Assembly (NCBI GenBank): GCA_018716625.1
Contig: DVJQ01000025.1
Span: 1-35,476 of the forward strand
Direction: 5' to 3'
Length of the DNA: 35,476 nt
Source of the DNA: Candidatus Galligastranaerophilus intestinavium
GTDB lineage: Bacteria; Cyanobacteriota; Vampirovibrionia; Gastranaerophilales; Gastranaerophilaceae
A program made the translations under genes and the position numbers. The notes under the pieces are model-generated. The model had not been told where the DNA came from. It searched no databases and saw only the letters and a program-made list of their open reading frames with translations. Of this stretch, positions 6,928 through 15,876 are shown one piece after another; position 1 is the first letter of the stretch; every line of letters begins with the position of its first letter.

Positions 6928-7458
6928 TTATAAATTTTTAAGCTCCTTGTTTGAGTCAAGCAACTTGGCAAGCGTTTTTGCATCACCCTTTAGTTTAAAA
7001 TATTCTGCAAATTTTGGGGTAGTTTTAAGGTTATACGACCTGCCGTTTTTATCCTTTGTTCGAGATATTAAACCTTTTTCGACAAGCTCTGATACATGCT
7101 CGTAAGCATTAGAGCGCAAATCCTTTAGTGCGGACTGTCTAATGGGTTCTTTAAGAGCAATAACGGTGAGTGTCTTTAATACTGCCGGCTTTAAATCAAC
7201 AGGGCAAAGTTTTTCAACTATATCAAGATGCTCCGCTCTTACCTGAATTATATAGCCATCCTCATCATCAATTTCAAGTGCGCCTTCACGAGATGAATAG
7301 TCAAACATCAAATCCAAAAGTGCACTTTCAACCTCATCTTCGCGCACTGAGAGAAGTTCGGCAATTTCAAGAGGCTGCATGGCGCGAGCCGTTACAAATA
7401 AAACAGCTTCAACCTTTGCTTTTAAATTGTTTATTTCACCTGTTTCTTCAGTTTGCAA
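6928..7458 (-). CDS. scpB: Segregation and condensation protein B
   Basis: Winged-helix (kite) subunit of the SMC-ScpAB condensin, which dimerises and binds the centre of ScpA. The 176-residue protein has two tandem winged-helix domains (about 8-85 and 90-160), with the conserved LKTLTVIALKEPIRQSALKDLR and the GLISRTKDKNGRSYNL wing. The only start in frame is a TTG with GGAGG just 3 nt away, so translation is probably coupled to scpA, which it overlaps by 11 nt. It is the last gene of the smc-scpA-scpB run. Only about 10 nt separate it from the ferredoxin promoter, so readthrough is likely. Confidence 0.93.
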   Translation of the reverse strand: MQTEETGEINNLKAKVEAVLFVTARAMQPLEIAELLSVREDEVESALLDLMFDYSSREGALEIDDEDGYIIQVRAEHLDIVEKLCPVDLKPAVLKTLTVIALKEPIRQSALKDLRSNAYEHVSELVEKGLISRTKDKNGRSYNLKTTPKFAEYFKLKGDAKTLAKLLDSNKELKNL

Positions 7459-8329
7459 CTTCTTCCTCCGCAGACTTTTGCGCCTTCTTTACATAAAGCT
7501 TGCCGTAAAAGTCTTCTTGAACAATATCTATATCATCTTTTACCATAAGAAAAAGTACCGCAATGTATGCGCTGCTTTTATCAAAACCCAAAAGCGTTAA
7601 TTCGCGAAGCTCTATTTTTTCTTCTTTTTTAAAAATCTGTTCCAAATTTTGACGCATTTTCTCAACAACTGTTTCAATATACTCATCATGCGCAAGATTT
7701 AAAATGTCTTTTGCTTTTAGTTTGGAATAATCGCGAACACGCCTTTTTTGACGCTCCAGAGCATTTTTAAGACTTTGCTTTTTCTCCAGTTGCTCGTAAA
7801 ATTCCAAATGGCGTATCAAATCTTTCAAAGTAACGTTTCTGTTACGATTTAGTCTGACGCTTGTACGTCTTTGCAAGACTTCATCAAAAGATATGACATT
7901 TGATGAGGGTAATTGCAGCTGCTCAGCTTCATAATCCGCTTCAAAGCCGTCATCCTCAAAAAATTCATCTTCCTGCGGCTCTAAATCCTCAAGGCTAAGC
8001 CCTTCTATAACGTTTGATTTAAGCCTTAATAAGATGGATGTAAACAAAAGCGCACGTCCTATTGATTTAAGATTTTTAATTTTTAGTTGAGAAAGGCGCT
8101 CCATATATTTGTCGTAAAGATCAACTATATCTATGTTCCAAGGGTCAATTTTACCGCTGCGAGCAAGGTCAACAAGAATTTCAATAGTATCAACGTTTCC
8201 GTCTTTTTGTATGCCGTTTTTTGAAATATATTCCACATTTGCACTAAAATCGACGGTCGAGTCAAGATTGGTTATCTCTTTTAAAATATCATTATTGTTG
8301 CCGTAAAAATCTTGTACACTGTTGTTCAT
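7448..8329 (-). CDS. scpA: Segregation and condensation protein A (kleisin)
   Basis: Kleisin that bridges the two SMC heads and holds ScpB. The 293 residues include the N-terminal helical SMC-neck-binding region (~45-115, with VDLARSGKIDPWNIDIVDLYDKYM), an acidic linker (~120-150, EDEFFEDDGFEADYEAE) that would contact ScpB, and a C-terminal winged helix (~225-290, ELTLLGFDKSSAYIAVLFLMVKDDIDIVQEDFYGKLYV). About 40 extra N-terminal residues precede the core. The gene starts 6 nt after the smc stop and overlaps scpB, giving a tight three-gene condensin operon. Confidence 0.93.
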   Translation of the reverse strand: MNNSVQDFYGNNNDILKEITNLDSTVDFSANVEYISKNGIQKDGNVDTIEILVDLARSGKIDPWNIDIVDLYDKYMERLSQLKIKNLKSIGRALLFTSILLRLKSNVIEGLSLEDLEPQEDEFFEDDGFEADYEAEQLQLPSSNVISFDEVLQRRTSVRLNRNRNVTLKDLIRHLEFYEQLEKKQSLKNALERQKRRVRDYSKLKAKDILNLAHDEYIETVVEKMRQNLEQIFKKEEKIELRELTLLGFDKSSAYIAVLFLMVKDDIDIVQEDFYGKLYVKKAQKSAEEEVAN

Positions 8330-8335
8330 ACTATA

Positions 8336-11300
8336 CTATTCCTGCCCCTGCAATACTTCTTCCTTTAGCCCGACTCCCGATATCTTTGTGACACCTCTGC
8401 CTTTTTGAGTAACACCAATCATCCTGTCTGCAGAATCTATCATCGGTTTTCTAAGACTTACAACAATAAACTGAGTTTGTTTTGCTTGAATATTAATCAT
8501 TTTTGCCAACTTCTCAACGTTGGGCCCGTCAAGGTGCATATCAACCTCATCGAATGCATAAAACGGCGCCGGCAAATACCTTTGAACAGCAAAAACAAAT
8601 GCTAAAGCCGTAAGAGTTTTCTCGCCGCCGGACATTGCAGCAAGTTTTTGATTTTTCTTATCTCTGATACTTGCCCTAAAAACAAGTCCGCCTGAAAAAG
8701 GATCATTTGGATTTTCCAAAACCAACTCTCCTTCACCTTCGGAGAGCATAGGAAATATGTCCTTAAAGTTTTGATTAACCGCATTATAAGTTTTTAAAAA
8801 TTCTTCTTTCTTATTTGTTTCATAACCCTTCATGCGCTCTAATATCTCGACACGTTCTTTTTCAAGGGTTTCAATCCTTTGTGTAAGTTCATTAAGCGTA
8901 TTTGCAACATTTTCATAATCATTAATAGCGCGCATATTAACAAGCCCGAGGGCTTCTATTTTCTTTTGGAGTTTTTGAATTTTTGAGTTAATTTCATCAA
9001 GTGAAATTTCTGTCGGCTCAATTTCTTTTAGATTAATACCTGCTTCCTCAAGCTCTTTTGCGGTTTGTTCAAGTAAAGGCTCCAGCTCACGCCTTCTTGC
9101 TTTTGAGCTTTCTATTTGCTCGTTAATTCTATCAAGTTCAGCCTCAATATTGTTTTTTGTTTTTTCAAGTTCGAGCAATTCCTGTTGAGCTTCATCGCGT
9201 TGTTTTTGAAACTGTACAAGATTTTTGCCTAATTCTTCTATTTTTTCTTCATACTCTTTTAAAACAACTTTTAAATCTTCAATTTCTTTTGCATATTTTT
9301 TCTTGTCTTCTTCGAGTTTTAAATTTTCTTCATTTGTGCGAACAATATCATCTTGCCTTTGTTTTATGCTCATATCGTGAAATTTGATATTGTTCTTTTC
9401 TTTTTCTATATCGCTTTGAATATTTAAAATCTTACGTTCAATCTCGCGTATTTCGTTTTCCACGCCTTGAGTTTTTTCTTTAAGCTCTTTTAGTTCGCCT
9501 TCATCAATAAGTTTTTCAACCTCTTGAATTTCATCCTGCACTTTGGCAATTTTATCAAGCAAATCTACATGACTTGCTTCCATAGAGTCAAGTTTTTTCT
9601 CGTTTTCTTTTATTTTTGGCGTAATTTCATTTATTCTTGCAAATTTCTTTTCAATGTTTTCCTTTGCACCGGAGTTAACTTTGATAAGGTTTTGCAGCTC
9701 GTATTTTGCGCTGTTATAAACATTTGAGGCATTCGAATAATCAGCCCTTACCTGCTCTAAACGCTTATCAAGAGTATTTCTTTTTTTCTCTAACTCACTG
9801 TATTCAATCTCAAAAGCCTTTAAACGCTTTTTAAAGGTTTCAAGTTCCCTGTCTTCCGCTTTGCCAAAAGTTGAAGTCGATCTTTTTCTTGCACCGCCTG
9901 TGATTGCGCCTGTTTTTTCAAAAATATCACCCTCAAGCGTTACAACCCTGTACTTGCTCATTAATCTTTTTGCACAGTCAAGGCTTTCTACAACAATTGT
10001 CTCTCCCAATGCAAAATAAAATGCATCAATATACTTGTCATCAAAGTCAATGAGATTTATTGCAAAATCTATTACACCGTCGTCTTTTGGCAAAGACAGA
10101 CGAGATGGGGCTTTTTTGATTTTATTTAACGGCAGAAAAGTTGCCCTGTCGCGACCTTGCGATTTTAAAAGCTGAATTGCGCGAGCTGCAACGTTTTCGT
10201 CTTCTACTACAACAAATCTCGAACGCCCGCCCATTGCAACATCAATTGCATCTGCAAATTCACCGTCAACCTCAGCCAATTGCATTAGGGGAGCATGGAC
10301 GCCTTCAAGGTGAGCACTCATAATTGTTTCCACCCCTGCACCCAGTGCTATTGTCTTGTATGCCTGCTTATTTGCTTCAAGAGTTGCTATTTTCTTGTGC
10401 GAAAGCTGGATACTGTGCTCTAAATCCTGCAATTGAGTACGTGTTTTGTCCAAATCCTCAAATGTTATTTTTTGAACCGTTTTGCACTCATCAAGCTCTT
10501 TTTGCAGAGTTTGAATTTGAAGCTCTAACTTATCGCGCTTATCATCAAATGTTTTTTGACCTTCTTCAAGCTCCTCTATTGCTTTATTTGTTTCACTTAA
10601 TTCCTTTTGCAGGTTTGAAAGCTCGTTTTCAAGAGGCAATTTCGTCTTAATAAGCTCTGTTTCTTTATCTTTTAAGCCATCAAGTTCTTTTCTTAAAAAA
10701 TTCCTGCGCTCAATGTGCTCATCTGCCGTCTTATTAAGTCCTGACATTTCAATTAAAATCTCTGCCAGTTGAGCTTTTTTCTTTTCCAAAAGTTCTTCTT
10801 GTTCTTTTGTCAACTTTTCTTTTTGCTCTATAGCACAAATTATTTCTTCTTTTTTCTTTGTCAGATTTTCAATTCCGTTTTGCGCGTTTTGTGCGGTCTT
10901 TTTGTTGTCTAAAATCAACTTTTCACTGTGCGCTATTGAAGTTTCCTTGCGGCTTATTTCGCCCTTTTTTTCTTCCAAGAGTTTTTTTACTTCAAGTTGT
11001 TTGTCCTCGCCCTGTGCGCGAACCATTTCGCAAATTTCTTTGTATTTTGCCGTCTTGTCTTCAATTTTAGATTTTGTTTCATCTAACCTTACGTTTTGAA
11101 CTTTTATTTCTTTTGTGGAAGTCAAAATATTTTGATGTACTAAATCCAATGAGCGCTTTGTATCAAAATATTTAATAACACTAACCTTGCCTTCAAGCTC
11201 CAGTTTTTCATCGTTTAGAGCTTTATATTTAAGCGCGATTTCCCTTTCTTCTTTTAATTCTTCCAATCTCGCATCTTTTTCGTTTTTTATAATCAGGGAA

Positions 11301-11851
11301 TTTTGCACACGGGCTTCTACTGTTTCAAGCTCTTTTTGCGCAGCTGCAATTTTCCTGTCAAAGTCCGCAGTTCCGGCTATTTCATCCAAATATTGGCGTC
11401 TTTCTTTTGGACTGCAATTTGCAATTGTTGTAACATGCCCCTGCATTATTACGTTATGGCTGTTTGAAGTAATATTGTATTTTTCAAGCTCTGAGCATAC
11501 CTGCGTAAAAGTACACTGCTTATCATTCATATAGTAGGTGCTTTGCACACCATGAGAAGTTCTTTTTATTTTTCTTGTAATAATAAGTTCATCTTCATCA
11601 TCAAGTGCAAAAGTAACTCTAACCGACGCCTCGTTTCTTTTGTTGTGTGTTGAGATTAAATCTCCCGCACCTTGTTCCGAGCGAAGCTCACGCGAGGTGG
11701 ACAAGCCTAGTGCAAATAAAATACAGTCAATAATATTACTTTTTCCCGAGCCGTTTGGCCCCGAAACAACAGTAAAACCATCCAAAAACGGTATGGTATT
11801 TTGGTTGGCAAAAGATTTAAAGTTGTCTATTTCTAACTGTTTTATACGCAT
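8336..11851 (-). CDS. smc: Chromosome partition protein SMC
   Basis: Full-length bacterial condensin ATPase (1171 aa) that folds and segregates the chromosome. Walker A is GPNGSGKSN (31-39). Two long Lys/Glu-rich coiled coils flank a hinge near residues 500-600 (GVHAPLMQLAEVDGEFADAIDVAMGG, then RDRATFLPLN). The signature motif SGGEK begins at 1074 and Walker B FYAFDEVD spans 1097-1104. A GGAAG ribosome binding site precedes the ATG, and a promoter lies in the 103-bp gap after lepB. The kleisin genes follow directly. In many bacteria smc and scpAB are in separate operons, so this arrangement would give matched synthesis. Confidence 0.97.
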   Translation of the reverse strand: MRIKQLEIDNFKSFANQNTIPFLDGFTVVSGPNGSGKSNIIDCILFALGLSTSRELRSEQGAGDLISTHNKRNEASVRVTFALDDEDELIITRKIKRTSHGVQSTYYMNDKQCTFTQVCSELEKYNITSNSHNVIMQGHVTTIANCSPKERRQYLDEIAGTADFDRKIAAAQKELETVEARVQNSLIIKNEKDARLEELKEEREIALKYKALNDEKLELEGKVSVIKYFDTKRSLDLVHQNILTSTKEIKVQNVRLDETKSKIEDKTAKYKEICEMVRAQGEDKQLEVKKLLEEKKGEISRKETSIAHSEKLILDNKKTAQNAQNGIENLTKKKEEIICAIEQKEKLTKEQEELLEKKKAQLAEILIEMSGLNKTADEHIERRNFLRKELDGLKDKETELIKTKLPLENELSNLQKELSETNKAIEELEEGQKTFDDKRDKLELQIQTLQKELDECKTVQKITFEDLDKTRTQLQDLEHSIQLSHKKIATLEANKQAYKTIALGAGVETIMSAHLEGVHAPLMQLAEVDGEFADAIDVAMGGRSRFVVVEDENVAARAIQLLKSQGRDRATFLPLNKIKKAPSRLSLPKDDGVIDFAINLIDFDDKYIDAFYFALGETIVVESLDCAKRLMSKYRVVTLEGDIFEKTGAITGGARKRSTSTFGKAEDRELETFKKRLKAFEIEYSELEKKRNTLDKRLEQVRADYSNASNVYNSAKYELQNLIKVNSGAKENIEKKFARINEITPKIKENEKKLDSMEASHVDLLDKIAKVQDEIQEVEKLIDEGELKELKEKTQGVENEIREIERKILNIQSDIEKEKNNIKFHDMSIKQRQDDIVRTNEENLKLEEDKKKYAKEIEDLKVVLKEYEEKIEELGKNLVQFQKQRDEAQQELLELEKTKNNIEAELDRINEQIESSKARRRELEPLLEQTAKELEEAGINLKEIEPTEISLDEINSKIQKLQKKIEALGLVNMRAINDYENVANTLNELTQRIETLEKERVEILERMKGYETNKKEEFLKTYNAVNQNFKDIFPMLSEGEGELVLENPNDPFSGGLVFRASIRDKKNQKLAAMSGGEKTLTALAFVFAVQRYLPAPFYAFDEVDMHLDGPNVEKLAKMINIQAKQTQFIVVSLRKPMIDSADRMIGVTQKGRGVTKISGVGLKEEVLQGQE

Positions 11852-11887
11852 TCAAAACTTCCAAAGAAAGACAAGTCGACTATTATA

Positions 11888-11917
11888 ATTAGACAACAAA
11901 ATACACTACTATGTCAA
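11888..11917 (-). promoter_or_regulatory. Likely smc-scpAB promoter
   Basis: On the minus strand TTGACA (11912-11917) and TCTAAT (11888-11893) are separated by 18 bp, about 37 bp before the smc start. An overlapping TATAAT lies 24 bp from the -35 and is too far. The 103-bp lepB-smc gap holds no other feature. Confidence 0.45.
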
Positions 11918-11954
11918 ATTATGTATAAATATTACTCCAAATGTTTTAGAGAGG

Positions 11955-12590
11955 CTATTTTGCGTATTTGTTAAGCATTTCAATTCGATTTAGCGGCCAG
12001 AAAATAAAGTATGCACGACCTATTACTCTGTCTTTTGGCAAAAATCCCCAAAAACGGCTGTCTTGAGAGTTTGCGCGATTATCACCCATCATAAAATACT
12101 GCCCCTCGGGAATAATGAACGGCCCGCAATACATATCATCTCTACATGGCGTCCAGTCGGTTTTAGATAAAATATAAGGCTCATCAAGCGGGATGTCATT
12201 AATGTACACATACCAACTGCCGTCTTTGTCCTGCTTAATTTCAAATTTGTCACCTTCCATGCCGACAATTCTTTTAATATATGCTATGTCACGGCAAAAA
12301 ATCCCTGTCAGACGCGAAAATACAGAGAATACGTCTTTTTTGAGTCTTTCATCCGGCGGATAAAAGACTATAACATCGCCGCGTTTAAGCGGGCGAAAAA
12401 CTTTTGACACTTTTTCAACAAAGAGCCGGTCTTTTTCAATTAAGGTCGGATGCATTGAGCCTGAGGGAATCCACCTGAGTTCACCTATAAAAAATCTTAT
12501 TAAAATCACCGCAACTATAACAAAAACAAGTGTTTCAACTGTTTCTTTTATAAAATCCTTTGCGGTTTTTAAAAATTCTTCTCTCTTCAT
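11955..12590 (-). CDS. lepB: Signal peptidase I
   Basis: Membrane serine protease that removes Sec signal peptides on the outer face of the inner membrane. The 211-residue protein has one N-terminal transmembrane helix (~18-36). The Ser nucleophile is S45 in PSGSMHPTL, the Lys general base is K106 in YIKRIVGMEGD, and box E is GDNRANSQDSRFWG. An insert between boxes brings three cysteines (C99 and two near TPCRDDMYCG), which could form disulfides outside the cytoplasm. Its ATG overlaps the stop of the polyprenyl synthase by one base (TAATG), with GAGGA upstream, so the two are coupled. Confidence 0.95.
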   Translation of the reverse strand: MKREEFLKTAKDFIKETVETLVFVIVAVILIRFFIGELRWIPSGSMHPTLIEKDRLFVEKVSKVFRPLKRGDVIVFYPPDERLKKDVFSVFSRLTGIFCRDIAYIKRIVGMEGDKFEIKQDKDGSWYVYINDIPLDEPYILSKTDWTPCRDDMYCGPFIIPEGQYFMMGDNRANSQDSRFWGFLPKDRVIGRAYFIFWPLNRIEMLNKYAK

Positions 12591-13471
12591 TATATCCTCA
12601 AAAGCTCATCGCACAAACTTTTTAGCCGGTCTTTTGCCTGAGTGTTTGAACAAAAATCAAGTTCCAAAAACGCCTTGTTGATTATTTGTCTTGATTTGTT
12701 CAAAGCTGCTTTACAGTATTTTAAAGCTTGCTTTTTACTAAAGTTAATTATATCACAAGTCGGGTTTTCTTGCTTAAAATAAATATAAGGCAGCGTATAA
12801 ATGCCGTTTTTAACATCATCTTGTGTTGATAAAATATTTTTTACATCATTATTAATTTGAAAAACCACACCAAAGTTATAAGCAAAATTTTCCAGAGATT
12901 TTTTTACATTCAAATTTACATTTTTCAAGCAACAAACCGATTGAACAATACAAACAAAAAGATTTGCAGTCTTTGGCGCTGTTTTATAAAAATAATCCTT
13001 TTCGCTTTGAATGCAAAATTGCGAGCTGAATTGGTTAATTTCACCGTTTATTGTTTTAATTATGTTATTTGAAAAAATCTTGAGAATTTCACTGTTTTGT
13101 ATTTCAGAAAGCGCCAAAAGGCAAAGGGATAAAATATAATCTCCCGTTACTACAGATTTTTTAGAACCCAGTTTTGAATAAAAACTCTCTATTTCACGCC
13201 TTTGCAAACTTTCATCGAGCACATCATCATGCACAAGGGTAGCATTGTGCAAAAGTTCAACCGCAAGAGCAACTCTACAGATATCATCGTCTATTTTTTC
13301 ATTAAGCAAAAACGTGCAAAGATAGGTAAAAACGGGTCTAATGCGTTTAGATTTTGCAAAAAGAAATCCAAGGACATCTTCCTTTAGTTCGTTAGAGTTT
13401 TTATCGACAATTGTTTTTAAATCTTCCTCTAAGCGCAATATATAAGGCTTTATTATGTCATTGGATTTCAT
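12590..13471 (-). CDS. Polyprenyl diphosphate synthase-family protein with altered second aspartate motif
   Basis: Trans-isoprenyl diphosphate synthase fold (293 aa), normally extending allylic diphosphates with isopentenyl diphosphate to make quinone tails or lipid carriers. The first aspartate-rich motif is intact (HDDVLD, 81-86, followed by R91-R92), as are KRIRP (42-46) and K163-T164. The second motif, normally FQxxDDxxD, reads FQINNDVKN (204-212): two of the three metal-binding aspartates are asparagines and a lysine sits inside. This would weaken Mg binding or mean a non-catalytic subunit of a two-part synthase. The GGK motif is also changed (AKSKR). There is no clear ribosome binding site. 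It is coupled to lepB downstream and 9 nt from the M29 peptidase upstream. Confidence 0.85.
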   Translation of the reverse strand: MKSNDIIKPYILRLEEDLKTIVDKNSNELKEDVLGFLFAKSKRIRPVFTYLCTFLLNEKIDDDICRVALAVELLHNATLVHDDVLDESLQRREIESFYSKLGSKKSVVTGDYILSLCLLALSEIQNSEILKIFSNNIIKTINGEINQFSSQFCIQSEKDYFYKTAPKTANLFVCIVQSVCCLKNVNLNVKKSLENFAYNFGVVFQINNDVKNILSTQDDVKNGIYTLPYIYFKQENPTCDIINFSKKQALKYCKAALNKSRQIINKAFLELDFCSNTQAKDRLKSLCDELLRI

Positions 13472-13480
13472 ATTGTTATT

Positions 13481-14590
13481 TTAAATCACAAATTTTCCGT
13501 TTTCGTATATTAGTTTGTCGTCAAGGAAAATTTTTGAATTTTCTTTCATATTTTTTATAATATCCCAGTGCAAACCGGATTCGTTTTTGCCGCCTGTTTC
13601 AGGATAGCTTGCACCAAGAGCCATATGAATTGAGCCGCCGATTTTTTCATCAAACAAAATATTTCCGGTAACGTCTTTTACTCTGTCATTTGTACCTATT
13701 GCAATTTCGCCTACAAAGCGGCTGCCTGCATCCATATCAAGCATAGAGATAAGGAACTCCTCACCCTTTTGTGCTTTTGCGTCAACTACCTTACCGCCTT
13801 CAAGTTTAAGCCAAATCTTGTGGGACTCGTTACCGCGGTAAATTGCCGGAAAATCAAAATAAATTTCGCCCTGCGCACTGTCCTCAACAGGAGATGTAAA
13901 AATTTCACCATCTGGGAAATTATTAAGACCTGCACAGCTCACCCATTTTCTGCCTTCAACGCTAAAAGTAATGTCTGTTTTATCGCCGATTATGTGCAGC
14001 TTTTTACCGCCATTCATAAGATTTACCAATCTGTCTTGCTCTTTGCCGATTTGCTGCCACTTTTCGATAGGGTTATCTAAATCTAAATAGCAAGAATTTA
14101 TAATAAAATCACTATAATCATCAAGCGACATTTTTGCTTCCTGTGCAAGAGCATGGGTCGGATAATCCGCAATGACCCAGTTTAATTTACCTTCAGCCGC
14201 ACGATTTAACATAAGAGTTGAAAGTTCGCGTGTTGCAGCCGAACGTTTTGCCATTTTTTTTGAATCAGCCTTTGTCATGCTTTTAACATTGAACGGTGCG
14301 CCGATTGATATATATTTGTCAACTTTTTCATATTCAAGTTTTGTAATAGGATCAACGTATGCAAGCTGCTCATCGTTTGCATATTTAATAAAATCCACCG
14401 CAAGCCCGTCAAGTGAACATCTTACTATCGGATGAGCACCACACTTTAATACAAGCTTGTATATTTCTTTTACAAGTGGCTGACACTGATAGCTCTCAGC
14501 TCTAATTAGCACCAAGTCGCCCTTTTGAACTTTTGTCGAATATTCTACCAAAACTTGAGCATATTTTTCTAAAATTGTTTTATTGTTCAT
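13481..14590 (-). CDS. M29-family (AmpS/AmpT-like) metallo-aminopeptidase
   Basis: Two-metal aminopeptidase of family M29 releasing N-terminal residues from peptides in the cytoplasm. The 369 residues are close to the family length. Putative metal and active-site segments are NNFPDGEIFTSPVEDSAQG, RFVGEIAIGTND, GSIHMALGASY and GLHWDI, carrying the conserved Glu, Glu, His, His and Asp. A GGAGG site 6 nt upstream supports the start, which overlaps lpxA by 11 nt. Its place directly behind the lipid A genes has no obvious metabolic reason and may only reflect the shared operon. Confidence 0.92.
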   Translation of the reverse strand: MNNKTILEKYAQVLVEYSTKVQKGDLVLIRAESYQCQPLVKEIYKLVLKCGAHPIVRCSLDGLAVDFIKYANDEQLAYVDPITKLEYEKVDKYISIGAPFNVKSMTKADSKKMAKRSAATRELSTLMLNRAAEGKLNWVIADYPTHALAQEAKMSLDDYSDFIINSCYLDLDNPIEKWQQIGKEQDRLVNLMNGGKKLHIIGDKTDITFSVEGRKWVSCAGLNNFPDGEIFTSPVEDSAQGEIYFDFPAIYRGNESHKIWLKLEGGKVVDAKAQKGEEFLISMLDMDAGSRFVGEIAIGTNDRVKDVTGNILFDEKIGGSIHMALGASYPETGGKNESGLHWDIIKNMKENSKIFLDDKLIYENGKFVI

Positions 14591-15395
14591 CGCTCTCCTC
14601 CATGTTTTTGTAGTAAGCGTCTTTAAATCTCAGTGTAACACCTCGTTTTGAAGTTTTTACAAAATCAACAAGTTTATTTACATATTCATTTTTATCAACT
14701 GTTTCTTCGATTACTTCAAGCGCCTGTGTGGTATTATACTCCGGACTTCTTAAAATTCTTATTGCCTTATGAATAGCATCACGCGATGCTTTATCTACTC
14801 CGCGCCTCCTTAAACCTATTGCGTTCAAACCTATAGGCAGTGCAGGAATGCCTTCCGCCTTACAATATGGGATTATATCAAGTCTTGCAGCTGAAGCGCC
14901 CGAGATAATTGCCATCTCGCCTATTCTGATATTTTGGTGGAAAACTGATTGTCCGCCCAAGAAAGCGCCAAAACCTACTTTAACGTGTCCACCGATTGTA
15001 GCTGCATTTGCAAATATTACTTCATCACCCAGCTCACAATTGTGTGCAACGTGAGAATATGCCATAAGAAGACATTTGTTACCTATTTTTGTCATATTGC
15101 CTTCGCCTGAAGCTCTATTGATTGTTGCAAATTCTCTTATCCAGCAATTTTTACCGATTATAACCCCTGTTTTTTCGCCTTTGTAGCCTAAATCCTGAGG
15201 TTCGCCGCCGATTGATGCCATAGGAGAAATTTTTGTACCTTCGCCAATTGTAGCATATTCAATGTTTGCTCCCGCGCCTATTTTAACTCCGGACGCTATA
15301 ATTACACCCTCACCTATTACGGCATTGGGGCCTATTTCAACATCCGGCGCGATTTGCGCACTGTCGCAAATAACTGCACTTTTATGAATTGTCAT
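14580..15395 (-). CDS. lpxA: UDP-N-acetylglucosamine acyltransferase
   Basis: First enzyme of lipid A synthesis; moves a 3-hydroxyacyl chain from acyl-ACP to UDP-GlcNAc. The 271-residue protein has a left-handed beta-helix of hexapeptide repeats over the first ~190 residues and a helical C-terminus. GGEPQDLGYKGE (63-74), the catalytic H118 in AYSHVAHNC, and LNAIGLRRRG are diagnostic for LpxA over LpxD. It lies 13 nt after fabZ and overlaps the M29 peptidase gene. The ribosome binding site is weak, which suggests coupling. Confidence 0.97.
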   Translation of the reverse strand: MTIHKSAVICDSAQIAPDVEIGPNAVIGEGVIIASGVKIGAGANIEYATIGEGTKISPMASIGGEPQDLGYKGEKTGVIIGKNCWIREFATINRASGEGNMTKIGNKCLLMAYSHVAHNCELGDEVIFANAATIGGHVKVGFGAFLGGQSVFHQNIRIGEMAIISGASAARLDIIPYCKAEGIPALPIGLNAIGLRRRGVDKASRDAIHKAIRILRSPEYNTTQALEVIEETVDKNEYVNKLVDFVKTSKRGVTLRFKDAYYKNMEESDEQ

Positions 15396-15408
15396 TTTTT
15401 CACACTTT

Positions 15409-15858
15409 CTACTTCAATGCTATTGTAATTTCGGCTTCTACGCACAATTTACCGTCAACAAATGCGCGCGCGTCACACTTTGCAATCGGGCCTTTAATTT
15501 TTGTCATATAAGCTTCCATCTCAAGTCTGTCACCGGGGCGCACTATGTTTTTAAACCTTACTTTATCAACAGCGGCAAAAAGCGCCAATTTTCCTTTGTA
15601 TTGATCAAGTGACAAAAGAATCGGTGCTGCTGTTTGTGCCATAGCCTCAATTTGCAAAACTCCTGGCATAACAGGGTTGCCGGGGAAATGTCCGTTAAAA
15701 AACATTTCATTTGCCGTTAAATTTTTATAACCTTTTGAGTACTTTCCGGGGACATATTCCGTTATTCTGTCCACAAGCAAAAAAGGGTACCTGTGAGGAA
15801 TCATGTCCATAATCTCCATCACATCCATAGAAAGAGGCTTATCTGTAGTTGTATCCAT
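15409..15858 (-). CDS. fabZ: (3R)-hydroxyacyl-ACP dehydratase
   Basis: Hot-dog-fold dehydratase of fatty acid elongation (149 aa). The catalytic pair is H57 in FNGHFPGNPVMPG and E71 in LQIEAMAQ; IPHRYPFLLVDR (20-31) is the other signature. AAAGGAGA lies 4 nt before the ATG. Being between lpxC and lpxA is the standard arrangement, balancing 3-hydroxyacyl-ACP use between phospholipid and lipid A. Confidence 0.97.
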   Translation of the reverse strand: MDTTTDKPLSMDVMEIMDMIPHRYPFLLVDRITEYVPGKYSKGYKNLTANEMFFNGHFPGNPVMPGVLQIEAMAQTAAPILLSLDQYKGKLALFAAVDKVRFKNIVRPGDRLEMEAYMTKIKGPIAKCDARAFVDGKLCVEAEITIALK

Positions 15859-15876
15859 CTTATCTCCTTTATAAAA

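Noticed and set aside
11187-11534. A 115-codon plus-strand ORF antisense to smc
   Set aside because: Ser/Phe-rich translation is typical of the complement of a coiled-coil gene; no ribosome binding site or family.
13472-13490. A leaderless start for the polyprenyl synthase (TAAAAT 6 nt before the ATG)
   Set aside because: There is no -35 or extended -10, and the gene is embedded in an operon; chance match in AT-rich sequence is likely.
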